Part shown: one piece after another, positions 32,805-45,465 of the stretch
Numbering within the stretch: the first letter of the stretch is position 1
How the letters are laid out: the number at the start of each line of letters is the position of its first letter
From: Heterotrichella gracilis
Taxonomy: Eukaryota; Sar; Xanthophyceae; Tribonematales; Xanthonemataceae
Length of the DNA: 60,587 bases
Assembly: GCA_032358255.1 (NCBI GenBank)
Contig: JAULBX010025453.1
Coordinates: forward strand, 1-60,587
Direction of reading: 5' to 3'
The notes under the pieces: model-generated
What the model was told of the DNA's origin: nothing
Database searches by the model: none
Seen by the model: the letters and a program-made list of their open reading frames with translations, nothing else
Made by a program: the position numbers and the translations under genes

Positions 32805-35606
32805 CTATTGCTCCTCCTGCTGGAGTGACCTCCTCCCCCAGTGGAATGATGAGGTGGTCACTGTTCCCTGGGGAGTGGCCTTGCCCAGCCCCGACAGCCC
32901 ACCAGGCAGCTTGGCGCCCAGGGAGGACAGGCGGGAGGGAGTGGAGGCGGCAGCACGTGGCTTGGTGGTGGGTGGGGGCATGTGCCGTTTTGGTGGTGGG
33001 GACCGTTGCTTAGGTGGTGGTGATCGCTTCTTTGGTGGCGGGGACCGTGCCCGAGGTGGAGGGGACCTTTTACGTGGTGGTGGGGATTTGGATTTCTTTG
33101 GGGGTGGCGAGGACGCTGGCTTGGCCTTGGGTGGTGGCGGTGGAACGTCTGACAGTCCCGTGGTGCTGCTTGACCCGCCTGGAAAGCTGCTTGTGAATAC
33201 CTCTGTGCTTGGGACGGAGGGGCGCTGGAAGATTGGCGAGGATGGCCAGGCATCAGGGTTGGCTGCAGGGAGGGCGGGGTGGGTAAGATCGTACATGGTG
33301 GACAGGTAGTGGTGAGCACATGGGGTCTGGTGGAGGTGGGCCATATGCTGCTGTGGCAATGCGCATGCCTGTCGTTCCCTAGTAATCTCCCAGATCAATT
33401 GCAGCATGTACGTTTCCCCGCACCACAACCCCAAAGCCACCACATCCCTATGGCACCACAAGTCAGCAGGCCCAAAGCCTACCATAGCCATCCATAATGG
33501 CCTCACCTAGGTAGTGCTGCAGCGCTTTGCCTGCATCCAGCAACCCCCCGCTGATGGTCTTGCCCCCGTGGCCTGCTGACGGCTGCACGCTGGCTGTGAT
33601 GATTGCCTTGAGCTGCGTGTTGTTCAGCCGCGCACCAGACACAGCCAGCAGCAGCGCAGCAGTGCCAGACACCAGCGGCGTGGCCTGGCTTGTGCCTGAC
33701 AGCATGTAGTAGCCGTCACCTGACCAGGTGGACACAATGTTCTCACCGGGGGCTGCTATGGTGGCGCAGCACCTGCATGGGAGGATGCAGGTAAACGTCA
33801 TTGATTAATACGTGGGGACCATAATGCGCTGAATTGCACTACAGCCAAATGGTTTGTGCATGAAGCAGCAGGATGGTAACAATGGGGGATAGAGGGGGGG
33901 GAATCCCAATGGTGATTCCAATGCAACCAGAGGCAATGATTGGCCCTTGAAGAGGGACAGAGATGGGCAGAGGCTGTGAGCAAGGGCGTACATTCCATAC
34001 TGGCTGAACCCCGAAATGTCCCCATTTTGCTTTATTGAGGCCACGCTGATGAGCCCCTGGGGCAGCATTGAGGCGTATGCTCCTGGATAGGTGCGCTGGT
34101 CAGGGTGGCTGTCCATGTTCTGAATGCTGAAGCTGTTGCCGCTGGCAGTCACAAACAGGCCGCCTGCAGGAGAGGGGCGGGGAGTTAGTGGGTACCAGGG
34201 GGGGTTGCGGGTGGTGGCAATGGGGGGGAGAGGGGGTGGGTGTCATGGTGAGTGTCCAGGTGTGCCCAAGGCATAATTGGGCAAGCAGCACTCTTCCAAC
34301 TCCGCCTTCCCTGCCCACCCACCTGCCTTGACGTATGACGAGATTGCATCAAACTCTGCCTGGCTCCAGCCCTGTGCCCCGTAAGAGGCGGAGATGATCT
34401 GTGCGCCCTGGCGCCGGCACCAGCTGATGCACCCAATCTCTCCGCTCACGTATCCCCCATCGGGACCAATGAAGCGGCACGCCAACAGGCGCACCCCCCA
34501 CGCCACTCCCGCTACTCCCACGCTGTTGTTCCCCACTGCCCCTATGATCCCCGCCACGTGGCTGCCGTGGTACTCCCCACTTGAGTCACCCAAGTCCATG
34601 GGGTCGGAGCCACCGCTGTAGAAATCCATACCAGGAGTGGACAGGTCAAAGTTTGGCGCCAGGTCTGGATGCTTGTAGTTGACCCCTGTGTCAACCACGC
34701 ACACCTTGACTGCACCGCTTCCCCCCTCCAGCACCCCTGTCGCCTGGGCTTGCTGCCATGCCTCCGGCATGTGCACGCTTGGCAGGCCCCACTGCTGGTT
34801 GTACATTGGGTCTGAGGGCCCAGGCGACCCCATGGCCATGGTGCCACGCGGCAGGTTGACCTCAGCATACGCAACGGCTGCAGGGCAAGAGGGCAAGGGC
34901 TAAGCGGCCAAGGTCCCATCACACAATACAGGCAGCCTCACACTGAGTCACCTTAATTGACACAGTGCCCTCAGCAGCACCTTGGGCAGAACAGCCATGG
35001 AACCCTTAGCAGGCAGCACATATCAGCTACAATCACTTGCCCACCCACCCACACCCACTCACCCGGGTTCTCGTTCACAGCCTGCACCACATCCTCCACG
35101 GTGGCGTTGGCTGCCACATTGAACACGTGGAGGCTGCTGTTGCCAGGCACGCGTGAATCGTAGGTGGCATCATCAAACTGGTCGAGGCTGTAGGTGCTGA
35201 CCCCGGAATGGAAGGCGACCAGGATTTGTGGCGGGGGCAGGGGTGCATCTGAGCCAGTGTCCTGGGGCACGTCCTCAAGGAGACGCTGCACAGGGGAGGG
35301 GGGCAAAGGGGTGAGGAGGGGGCGGGGCAGAAGGGTCACCAGCAGCTGGTCAAGGGGCACAGGCGTGCCATTTGCATGGTGTATGTGCACGAGGTGCTCA
35401 GAGCAGCAAGTCCAGGGCACAGCAGCAGGCATGTTGTTGCCCCCCTTGTAGAGGGTGTGCAAGGCCTGCGTCGGTTCTAGGTGGTGTGGCAGTGATGTGG
35501 CACACACCTCGTGTCGTCGCACGCTCGCATAGCAACAGTCAAAGCACGCTGCAAGCAGCACTAGTAGCAGGACTGAAAGGCAGGGCTTGTGGCGGTGGCT
35601 GGGCAT
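32805..35606 (-). CDS. Secreted subtilisin-like protease with Pro-rich tail
   Basis: Subtilase (S8) made as a pre-pro-enzyme. Exons 35606-35508, 35285-35063, 34877-34323, 34163-33992, 33772-33507 and 33262-32805 join in phase to about 590 residues. Residues 1-28 form a signal peptide (core LSVLLLVLLAACF). Residues about 45-115 form an I9-like propeptide (ILVAFHSGVSTYSLDQF, then VNENPAVAYAEVN). The catalytic residues are visible: Asp170 in VVDTGVNYKHPD, His211 in HGSHVAG, oxyanion Asn in VTASGNS and Ser in LSGTSQATP. The last about 150 residues are an extension of SPPPK/R repeats (SPPPKKRSPPPKQRSPPPKR), as in algal extracellular-matrix and gametolysin-type proteins, suggesting a cell-wall location. 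In-frame ATGs at 35660, 35627 and 35618 are possible earlier starts. The similarity suggests wall remodelling, which is an inference. Confidence 0.88.
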
Positions 35607-35660
35607 CAGACAGCCCATTTGGGTCATGCTACCATCACCGAACCATCTCCTGCAAGACAT

Positions 35661-37278
35661 AGGGCAACTGTGTTTAGAAAGAGCAAAAAGGGTATCATGA
35701 GGCTGGGTCTCGGTGATTTAAACCCCTCAAAAGTGAGGAGTACCCTGTGCCTGTAAAGAAGGGACATGGGCGCATGGGCGCGGCTATACACACATCGTGC
35801 ACACGGGTGGAGATGACACCGGATAGTGTGCACAGTCCCGTGTAGCACCATCAGCAACACGCTGTGGTACTCACGACGGGCAGGTGCGTGGATAGGTCTG
35901 GTTCTGGCGGTGGCTAGGCAAAGTGTTGGGTGGGGCTTAGGAAGTAGTTCAGCAGAGAGCGCATGAGAGACTCATCCTTGGGTTGCAACACTGTGACAAG
36001 CTCAGACAGACAGACAACCTCCGCAGATGAAACTGGTACACGCACGACCCCAAGGAGGAAACGACCGGCATGCGCTCCCGCCAGTTATCAGCCAATCACG
36101 GGTTGTCCCTGCTTGCTACCCCCCACCAAGCTGCCACGCCACCGCCAGCCAGCAACGACACAGCAATGCCAAGTAAGCTCTGTTGCGGGCCACATGTATG
36201 CGATGCTGTGCACACTAGCCCACCACTTTTCAGCTCCCACATGCACACAGCCAGCACGCGGGGCTGCCGTTTGGCCCAAGCTCGGCTGACGCTGGTTACC
36301 TTTGCGACACTGAGGCGAAGGCAGGGCTGACACTAGCCTCCTGATGAGGTTCGAAACGCTCTGTGAGGGGCCGTCCCCGTTCAAATCTGGCAGAGTTCTG
36401 TGAGGCTTGAGGCTCGAGGGCTGACGAGGCTGACCAGGAGCTGTCCACACGCAGGTGACCGCAGCAGCAGGTGTACGCGAGACAACGATATACTACAGCA
36501 GCTTGGGTTGGCGATGCACAGGAGAAGTGGGTGCACAAGCATTCGTTGGTGGTGCTATTTCAGGGACGGCACTGCCAGCCAAAGCGGTCTGGGCTGCCGA
36601 GGCCTTGGCGCGCAAATTATGTGAAGTCCAATGGCAAGGGGAGCGATAGAATGCTTTGCAGGAATACGAGGATGACAAATTAGGTGACTTTGGTGTCCAT
36701 TCGTATTCTGTTCGCGCGAAAAGGCAGCGCCATGCCGGGAACGGGCCAGGTGGAAAGCCCAAGAGCAGGAACAGCCCTTAATAACAAGCAGACAGGTCAC
36801 GTTTTGACAGTTGCTTCATAACGACGTGCGTTAAATCCTGCCTTCCATTCACAACACTGCAATTGCAGTGCGGCCATACGAAAGCCCATTGCCCAACTGG
36901 ATGTAATCAGGCAGGTGTCCAGGCCCCGCTGCGGCGTGCTGGTAAATATCGCCGGTTCAAAATGTGACCGACAAAGTACTTCCTACTGGTTCCAGCAGCA
37001 CCTTCTGAAGATGTCCCCGCGTCGAGCAGAGTGCAGCACCCCGATCGCGTCTGACAGTGTCGGCAGTACCTTGGTACACAAGTGTACTGCCGTGCTCATC
37101 CTTGTCATCCTTGTCCTGCCATGCTCATCCTTGTCCTGCCTGTACCCCAACCGCAGCCACTGGCACCACATACTCAAACCGCCTGCACAAACAGTGACAG
37201 GGCAAAGGGGTTGGCTCACCATCCAACTGGACTGCGGTGGTGAACTGGTTGGTGTGGGTGGACGGATGTGTGTGCAAA
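35661..37278. other. Intergenic, no supported gene
   Basis: Upstream of the subtilase start and downstream of the HeH/LAP1-like gene. Open frames such as 36915-37445 (+) contain one hydrophobic stretch but no family motif, and nothing joins by splicing. Short repeats of catccttgtcctgcc occur at about 37100-37140. Confidence 0.45.
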
Positions 37279-39892
37279 CTAGCAGGGGGAGCCCTGAAAG
37301 CTGTCACCTACGAGTGATGGACTGGACTGGAACGCAAGACACCTGTGCACCAGACGTGGGTGTGAGGAGGTGTTGGGCCGAAGGGTGGGAGAAGGGGAGC
37401 AAGTGGTGTGTGTTTGGTTATCAGCTTCACATGGGAGGAATGTGAACCACTGGAGGTATGCCCAAAGGCGAGGGCAGCGGCAGTGCAGATTGATCACCCA
37501 ACAACTTGTCAGAGCAGGGCAACAGGGGTGGTACCAGCGCCAGCGCTTGCTGGCGCATGCATGCGTGCCCAACCTGCGCAGCGCCAGTGCATGCGTGCGA
37601 GCATCCTGCTTTCCGCCCGCACCCCATAGTCCTTCCACCATCCACCCTTTCACCGCACGGGCACCGCTCTCCTCATCAATAGCCTGCAAGTTTGCAAGGC
37701 ACACATGGCCACGCTTCAGCACTCTGCAAGGGAGTCACTGCTAGGGACAGGGATGCAGCATGGCAGAACGCCTGCACAACCACACCCCACGCCCCCTCAC
37801 CTGCTCCATCACCCCCCTTGGCACGACAACCAACGCCAGCCATAGCGTGTTGTGCGCCGGGACCTCCTCCCCTCCCTGCATCAGCGCCCCACCTTCCGCT
37901 AGCACGTTGACCAGCACAGGGAGCCCCCCCGAGTGCAGCCCTTGCAACCCCGACAGCACCACCACCCCTGAAGGGCAGGAGCGCAGGGACAGGGACAGGC
38001 GGCGCTGCAGGTGGCCACGGAAGTCGGGGCCGGCAGGGAACAGGTGGGCGGCCTGCGGTGGGGACCAAATGGGTAAAAGCACAAGTCGACTAGGGGGGCC
38101 TTGTGGTGCACTGTGACGCCAGGTACCCATGCAAGCAAAGCGCAGCCATGGAGCCGTGGGAAACGGCGGAGGCTGCTCACGTACCTCCAGGTGAGTGGCA
38201 CACGGTGCACAGCGAGGGGGCACAGCGCCCAACAGAACCTTCAGCGTATGTGCCTCGCCCTCGTGGCTGTCAACCGCAAACAGCACCCCTGTGGCCTGGA
38301 ACAAGGGAGGTGCAATTGTAAGCCACTGGCAAGCAACCATACCTACCCCAAATACGCGAGTTTGCATGCAGCCTCCCTCCTACCTTCTTGTCATCGCTCC
38401 TCCTCCCCCTGAACACCCCTTCCAGCTCCTCCCTCAGACCATCCCACTGCCCGCCATCTCGTACCAGCCGCTGAACCGCAACCACATCAAGGCTGGAGTT
38501 GCAGGGTGGCGAAAGGGCCTGCACACATTCCAAAAGGGGGCATTGTTCACAAGAGCACACCGTGTCTGGCATTACTGGTGTGTGCCACCGTGCATGGATC
38601 CCGCACAGTAAAACCCGCCGCAGCACACAACCCCCACTGCAACACAAGTCGCTAGGGTGTCACCCCTCACACTGAGGCTAAGAGATGGGGCATTACCTGG
38701 CTTGGTATTGCACTTCCCCCCGTCCCTCGCCCTTGCCTCGCCCGCAGCTGCGCACGCGCCCACCACACCCCCGCACCATGGGGCAGCAGCACCGCCAGCA
38801 GCACCAGCAGCACCCCTGTTGCAACCAGCCATGGCCATGGGGTGGCTGGGATCCGCACTGGGGGAATGGGGAATGGGGACTGGCTGGCAGTGTGCGGGTG
38901 TGGTGGCGTGGCGCCCTGTTGTTGTTGCTCTGTGCGTTGCAGGCCAGGTGACTGGGGCTGCAGTGCACCAGGGAGGTTACCGGGGCTGCACAGGTGCAAG
39001 GTGTGATGCCAGGATGGCAAGGTGGCACTGCCAGGTGGTTGCACAAAGTGGATGCATACATGTGGCAATATTACCAATGGGTTGTAAGAATGCAGCAGGA
39101 CCTCAAGTCGCGTGGGATCAATAAGTGGTTCAAACAGTGCCAGGAAAGAGCTGCGTGGCGCCGCATGTGCAAGACTGACTGCTAATATGGTTGTATTGCT
39201 GGAATGCATGTAACTAACTAATTAACTATTTCAAGAATGAACTAACAGTCCACCAGGGTGCATACCTGTGGGGAAGTAGGGTGCGTTGGGGAGTGTGGAG
39301 GGGCTGGACCGGGGGAGGTACTCGGTGGAGACTCCGGCTCATGGACTATCTCATCGGACACCTGCACAGGGGAAATAGCATGTGGGGCAAGCAGGAGAAC
39401 ACCAATGATGACTGCACGTCACTTGGTGCCAGCTATTTAGCACGTCAAGTGGGTTAACCATCCATCCTTCTTACCTCCCCAATGTCCTCCCCACCACCCT
39501 CCCCTGCAACTGTGCGTTGGACCGCCTCCGTTGGCAGTGCCTCCAGAATGCGTGCTCTCCCCTCTGCGCTTGCTCCATGCCACTCCCCCTCCAGTAGCGT
39601 CACCAGTGTCGCCTTGCTAGCACTGCGAGTTGTTTGGAAGCGGGGTGGACTTACCAACACACTTCAGCCAAGGCGTCAAATGCACTGGACAGTGCTGGTT
39701 GCAGCAGCCAGCATTCCAAACAGGCTACGCATTGGTGCCACATAGTATATACGCTGTTTCCCTCAGCAGGTTGTTTTGTATTCCATTCCGGTCATAGGCC
39801 TCGTACCTCCTGTCCAGCCCCAGCCCCAACAATTTAGCGGTGTGTCGCAGCTGGTTTATACGCAGGGCGGCTAGGGGAGGGCCTCTTTTCAT
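37279..39892 (-). CDS. Putative nuclear-envelope protein: HeH domain, one membrane span, LAP1-like lumenal domain
   Basis: Exons 39892-39807, 39622-39475 and 39361-39266 join in phase. Residues 9-45 (LAALRINQLRHTAKLLGLGL, then SASKATLVTLLEGEW) fit the helix-extended-helix/SAP-LEM pattern of inner-nuclear-membrane proteins. Residues about 78-109 are Ser/Pro-rich. Exons 38857-38697, 38518-38384, 38295-38185, 38052-37801 and from 37683 also fit in phase. They encode a membrane span (PWPWLVATGVLLVLLAVLLP) and then a domain with QWDGLREELEGVFRG, ATGVLFAVDSHEGEAHTL and SCPSGVVVLSGLQGLHSGG. The element order resembles the torsin activator LAP1/LULL1 and torsin itself, with no Walker A Lys and no Walker B acids. 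The junction between 39266 and 38857 is out of phase, so one exon (perhaps near 39107-39185) is missing from my model. The 3' end is uncertain between 37279 and 37680. Function inferred only. Confidence 0.5.
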
Positions 39893-41591
39893 GGCGGTGA
39901 GCTAGGCCTGTTCCTACGTCGATGTGTGTGTGTGTGTGTGTGGTGGGGTGTGTGGTCACCACAGTGGTGGGCTGAAGGGGGGGGAGTTGCCGATCAGCAG
40001 TTTGTTTTTATACCAACCCCACTATCTCTGTCACAACCTCAATCAAGCCGATGTGCCTTGCAACCAACCTGCGCCAGGCAGTGCAACTTTTAAACAGCGT
40101 GACAGAGAGTATCCGTTGTATGCATGCATGCGTAAAAGAACGTGTGAACTTCCATATACTTTGAGATGCACGCACACCAATACCTTCTATTAAGTCTTTG
40201 AGTTCCCGTGCACTGACCACCCAGGTTTGCTATTCGTCACTTTTGAAGGTCACTTTTATATGCATGCAAAAGTGCATGCATGTGTGGTTTACTAGTTAGC
40301 GAGCTTGCAAGTTTGACGTACACAGCATGATCGACGCACTTACGTATTCTTTCCACGGTGTGCTCCACCGATAGCCCTTGTTTTACGCGCTGGCAGTAAG
40401 GTGTGGCGCGCGTGATTGTTCACATTGCACTCAAAATGTTAGTTTCACTTTGCATGCACCGCCCTGGATTGAACACGGGTGAAAAGCACTTAGCCTCTTG
40501 GCTTTCGCATCACGTTCCTTCTCTACTACTTGCAAAACTGTTTGATTGAAAGCCCTACTAAGGCTAGGAAAGTTTAGCTAATACGTCTGGTCTGGCGCCT
40601 GAGCCCTCAAGTGCATCAGCCTAGCTGACGTAGGGGTTGACACCAAGTACGAGTGGTATGCTCGCCAAGTCTAGACCTAGCACATGGCAGAAGCACAGGT
40701 GAGGTTACTAGGCCCACAAAATTTTAGCGGCACTCATATACGCCTGGAGCGTCCCAAGTATCAACAGCCTAGCTCAGTAACCCTGCAAAACCCTAGACTA
40801 GGCCTAGCTGATCAAGCTTGCTCACCAAATTGGGGCCAGCCTACATAGCTGAACCACAGCTTTGGCACTTGGCCATCTTGGCTTGATAGCCACAACATAG
40901 ATTTGTCGTGTGTCAAAATTGCCATCTACTTTGACAATGCCCCCAACAAGAAGTCTGCAACATGGGGCAAGGCAACATGCCTACACGGGAATAAATCCAA
41001 AAGACTGCGTGTAACGCTCAAACGAGGCCAGAATGTACGGCGCAAAATAGGTGTGACCCTAACACTTGTGGGCAGCAACATAGCTGAAAAGGGACACGCA
41101 AACAGATATACGGGGTCTGTTGCATTTTGACACATGCCCCCGCTGGTGCATTCGCTATAGATTAGGTTCAGTTGGTGAGGAGTATCCACCACATCGATTC
41201 CACTCAGGTAAGGGTCAACTTCAAGGTGTGTTGTCTCTGGTGTAATATATTATGTCCCCTTATTGTAGCGGAGCAGGGCAGTCAGTGGCACCGTCCGCCT
41301 GCATGTCGGCCTGGATGAAACTGGCGGGCGCAGGGCCATCGCTGGCAGCGGAAGACCAGGCAGCGAGGCAGGTGCCATCGGTCCTGGGGAGGGCATGGGC
41401 TGTCAGAAATGCATATGGCAATGAAGAAGTTGCATGGAGAAAGCTTGCAGACGTTTTATTTTTTTTTGATGCAATCAACCACTTCTTATACAAAAAAATG
41501 TAATGGACCTTTCCTAACGTATTAACCGACAGATTTTAATTTTTATGTCATCTATGTTTTGCACCACTACTGTTTGCAGTGTGATGGACAC
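39893..41591. other. Intergenic, no supported gene
   Basis: 1.7 kb between the HeH-gene start and the 3' end of the pentapeptide gene, both minus strand. It holds a (TG)10 run and many TGCATGCA-type palindromes. An open frame 40903-41130 (+) is basic and short with no known domain. A tRNA-like B-box match near 40465 was examined and rejected. Confidence 0.5.
39923..39942. repeat. (TG)10 microsatellite
   Basis: Uninterrupted dinucleotide run about 30 bp upstream of the HeH/LAP1-like gene start. Confidence 0.9.
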
Positions 41592-44500
41592 TTACCAGTA
41601 AAACTGCCTCAGCTCCACCACCAAACCCCCTCCCCTTGCCCCCACACAGTATAGGGATGCCTGCCACTGGGCGGAGGTGGAGCACAGCAGGGGTGGCAAC
41701 GGGGCGCAGCGTAGCAGCCCCTCGCCCCCCTCGGCCACCTCCAGGGCGTACGCCAGGTCGATACTGACTCCAATGCCGTGCAGGGAGCCGTTGTACCCCA
41801 GCGCAGAGGGTACCACTGGTGCCCCGCTGGCATTGAATGCCTCTGTGACCAGGTCCAGGGACACAATGCGGTTGCCAGCCTGCAGCCCCACAGAGGTGCG
41901 GTGGTCGGAGGCCAAGCTGGCAGGAAACCAATTCCAACACATCAGGCAAGCAGTGCTGCGCTCCCCGATTGGCCATATAAACACACAGGAATACATGCAT
42001 ACAAGAATGGGATTGTGCATGGCGCCCACGTGGCCCTGTGATGCATGATTATGCTTGCATGTTGCGCACATGTGGCTCTGTGATGCCCAGGTTGGCGTAG
42101 TCCCCCCCTGGAAAGTAGCTGGAGTTGATCCCCTCGTTGGCGGCGTACCAGGAGGCAGGGCTGAGTCCAAAGCAGGCACCTGCAGGGGGGGAGGGAGTGG
42201 GCGTGTGCGGTGCAGTTGCAGAGGGAACCAATGAGTAGGCAACAGCATTGGTCCTAAAGCTGTGGGCACAAGGCTTGCCTGGCGGGCGCTGCACATTGCA
42301 TTGGCTGCACCTCCGTTCCTGTCATATGCACAGTGTGCTCCATGCGGGTTTCAGGCTAAGGCTTGCATCCTGACCCTTGCCATACCTGGGCGAATACCCT
42401 CCAGCAGGGTTACGTTCGCCGTGAAGAAGTTGACATCCAGGTGCTGGCTGGACCAGGGTGGCAGCATGTGGTTAGGCCCTGCCAGTGTGGCTGCCACCAT
42501 GTCCAGAGGCAGGTATGGGCCCAGCAGGGAGAAGAGGTGTCCAAAGTAGGAGGTCACAGAGGAGCCGCGGCGCATAACCTGCGGTGAGGTGACACGTGGG
42601 CGGTGCAGGGGCTGGAGGGAGCAGAGATACGGAGGGTATCAGGCAGGCGCAGAGGAGAAAATGTAGAATTGCCATTTCAATGTGCAGCTGCAATGACGTG
42701 CTTCTCCCAACGCACCCCAGATCCCTTGCTGTTTAGCTTGATTTGCGAGTCATCCCCCTCAAGCTCTGGCCCCACTTCCCCATAAGTGCGCAGCAGCCCA
42801 GCCGGCACGTGCACCCCCAGCGCCTGAGGGGGAGCGCACACGGCAGAGGACATGGGCAGGGTGATGTAGCTGCGGATGCCGTCCTGCACGGTACCATGCA
42901 CAGCATCAGGCACAGGGGCCACACATTGCATCTTGCAGGCAGTGTGGTGGCTCGTTGAGAAGTTAAGGTGCCTCGTGGCGGGTATGCAGATCACTTGACA
43001 CGCAGTGCGTGCCACCCACCTCCTCGTCGGCTGCATCCAGCGGCACCACCTTCTGGCCATAGATGGTGGGGCTGCCGTCCACGTCCTCTGCCCTGCATCA
43101 CAGTACAGCTGCAATGTCAGCAGTGGTGGATCACAGTGCTGAACGAAAAGTATACACATGCATCAAACATGGATAAGGATTACACACATGTTGGATAACA
43201 ATGCCACTGGTGTCCCAGTGCTGCGATGCTCGTGCACTACCCCACCTTGTCGCCAGCTTGTCCATAGCCGCCATGCAGTCAAAAGGGGTGCGCTGAGGTG
43301 TCGGGACAGGCTTAGGTGTGGGGCGAGAGGCGGGCTTAGGCGAGGGGCGAGGGGAGGGCTTAGGCGACGGCTTGCGCACAGGCTTGGGCTTGGGCTTGGG
43401 CCCAGGTGCAGTTGTGGGTGCCTTGCGCACCACAGCTGCTGTTGTAGACACCCCAGTGAGTGTGGCCTTGGTCAGCGTGACGCATGTCAGGTTGGCGCCC
43501 TTCAGGTTGGCGCCTGGTGGGGTAATCAGCGTGTTAGGATAGAGACAATTAATTGCAATTGCAGGGGGTACATGCGTGGGCAAGAAAGGTATTGCAGTAG
43601 GTGTTGGGCTTGTCATACTGCAAGTTAGCACAGCAGGGATTGGTGCAGGGCTACCACTGCTGATGCATGTGTGTGTTGATGCAAAAATGACACAAATAAA
43701 ACATGGGCACAATTATTTTCTAGATAATTGATCATCACTCTGGGCCATGGCCAAGTTTTAAAGAGGAATATGCTATCGTCCTTGGAGTGACACGGATTTT
43801 TCAGCACATTCTCGTAATATGATGATAGGGATAGCATATGATCACACTAGATTACGTGATTTTACAGTACAATAGGATGCCAACAGGAGAACTTCACATA
43901 TGTCACGTATGACACATTAAAGTCCACCCGATGCCAATAATCACATTTCTAGGATTGCATGTGGCTGAAATATTCCTGTATATGATAAAGCTCCGATGCA
44001 GGAGCATTTGCAAAGCATGCGCAATCCCCCCACTCCGAAACCTTTCTTCTCAACCCTGACACTTGTTTCCGTACCCATCAGCTTTGCGCCTTTGAGGTCC
44101 ATGTTGCGCAGGTCTGCTCCCCGCAGGTCCATGGCAGACTGGTCGTGGCCAGACAGGTGCGTGGAGCCGGAGGGGCCGTGGTAGCCAGAGCCTGCAAAGG
44201 GGGTCCAGGCAGGTGTAAGCAGGAGGGGCACAGCCTGTGGGGTGAGGTGGCGCTATTGTGGCAGGCACAGCCATACAGGCAGGCCCAAGTACCCCATACA
44301 GCCGCCTGGCATGCCCTGCACACGCCTTGCGCACACTCACATGGCGTTGTGCTTGGCCAGTCTGTCCCCGTCATCCCCGCCCCCTGCGTGTCCACCCCTG
44401 TCAGGTCAGCATGGTCCAGGTTGCACCCGCTGAGGTCAGCGCCACTCAGGTCGGCACCGCTGAGGTCAGCACCAGACAGGTTGGCTCCCTGGAAGTTGTA

Positions 44501-45465
44501 GGGCTTGGCAGAGGGCTTGGTGGGGGTCGCGGGGGTGGAGGGGCTAGCTGGTGAGTGGGTGCCTGTGGAGGGGCCTGATCGCACCACCGCCCCCTGCGTG
44601 TTGACCGCCGTGAGTGACGCGTCTGCTAGGCTAGCGCAGCTCAGGTTGGCCCCACGTAGGTTGGTGCCTGCAATACAAGGAGCGCACTGTCACATCCAGG
44701 TGGTGACAGTGGCGGGCTACCAAGCAGCTGGGCACCATGGCAGGTGTTTGTGCCTGTGCCCCTGCTCACCTGTGAGCTGTGCGCCTGACAGGTTCACCCC
44801 CACCAGCTTGGCCCCCTGCAGGTCCTGGCCGCTGAGGCTGGAGGCGGACACACTCTTGGCAGCCACCACACCAGACGAGGGGCGGGTGGAGCCTGCAGTG
44901 GGTGGGCGGAGTGGGGTGCGGTCAGTGTGGGATGCAGAGGGAAGCTACAGCAGCAACTCGGCTGGAGCGAGCAGTGACAAGCCACGGCGATGCAAGCCAC
45001 AGCGGTGTGCGGCAACCTACGGCCACTGTGGCAAGAGCACCCACATGGCTTTGATTTTGGCCAGGTTGTTGCCGCCATGCTTGCCCCCTGTGTGTCTACG
45101 CCCGTGAGGTCTGCCTCTGACAATTCCACGCCGGTCAGCACGGCGCCGCTCAGGTTGGCACCAGACAGGTCGGCGCCGGCCAGGTTGACACCGCTGAGGT
45201 CAGCACCTGAGAAGTCCTGCCCAGACAGGTCCAGGGCGCAGCTAGCCAGAAGGGGCCCTGCAGGAGGGTGGAGGGGGGGTGAAGAGGCGCGTGTGCATGG
45301 CAACGCATGGATGCAGTGGCAAGGCTGTGGAGCGTGTCAGCTGTGAGCGGCGGGTATGCAGCCAGGTTGCTGTGCACACAATGCCCACTACAGGGTGTGG
45401 CGAGTGGCAAGCGTACCTGCCAATACAAGCAGCAGTAGTGCTGCCACGTTCAGTGGCGCTCCCAT
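41592..45465 (-). CDS. Secreted pentapeptide-repeat protein with unknown C-terminal domain
   Basis: Exons 45465-45417, 45257-45045, 44892-44770, 44667-44341, 44191-44075, 43513-43246, 43092-43020, 42883-42716, 42578-42386, 42179-42070 and 41879-41592 join in phase to 642 residues. The N-terminus is a signal peptide (MGAPLNVAALLLLVLAG). Residues about 25-310 contain several blocks of A(D/N)LSG pentapeptides (e.g. GADLSGVNLAGADLSGANLS), which fold as a right-handed square beta-helix. Two exons end in near-identical modules (ADLTGVDTQGA ... PC) with the same split Cys codon, showing exon duplication. A PKPKPKP/SPKPSPRPSP linker follows. The last about 300 residues (TPFDCMAAMDKL, DGIRSYITLPMSSAVCAPPQ, YFGHLFSLLGPYLPLDM, GSLHGIGVSIDLAYALEVAE) match no family I recognise. 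The start of the last exon was chosen for phase. No transit peptide, so extracellular or vesicular rather than thylakoid; this is an inference. Confidence 0.82.

Noticed and set aside
36915..37445. Plus-strand open frame of 176 codons with one hydrophobic stretch
   Set aside because: The hydrophobic part comes from catccttgtcctg repeats; no family motif or splice partner was seen.
40455..40520. tRNA-like sequence on the minus strand with a gttcaatcc B-box match
   Set aside because: The T-stem has a mismatch, no acceptor stem pairs with the 3' part, and no A-box or D-arm is found upstream.
40903..41130. Short basic plus-strand open frame
   Set aside because: Only 75 codons, no recognisable domain, and no flanking splice signals or neighbours that support it.
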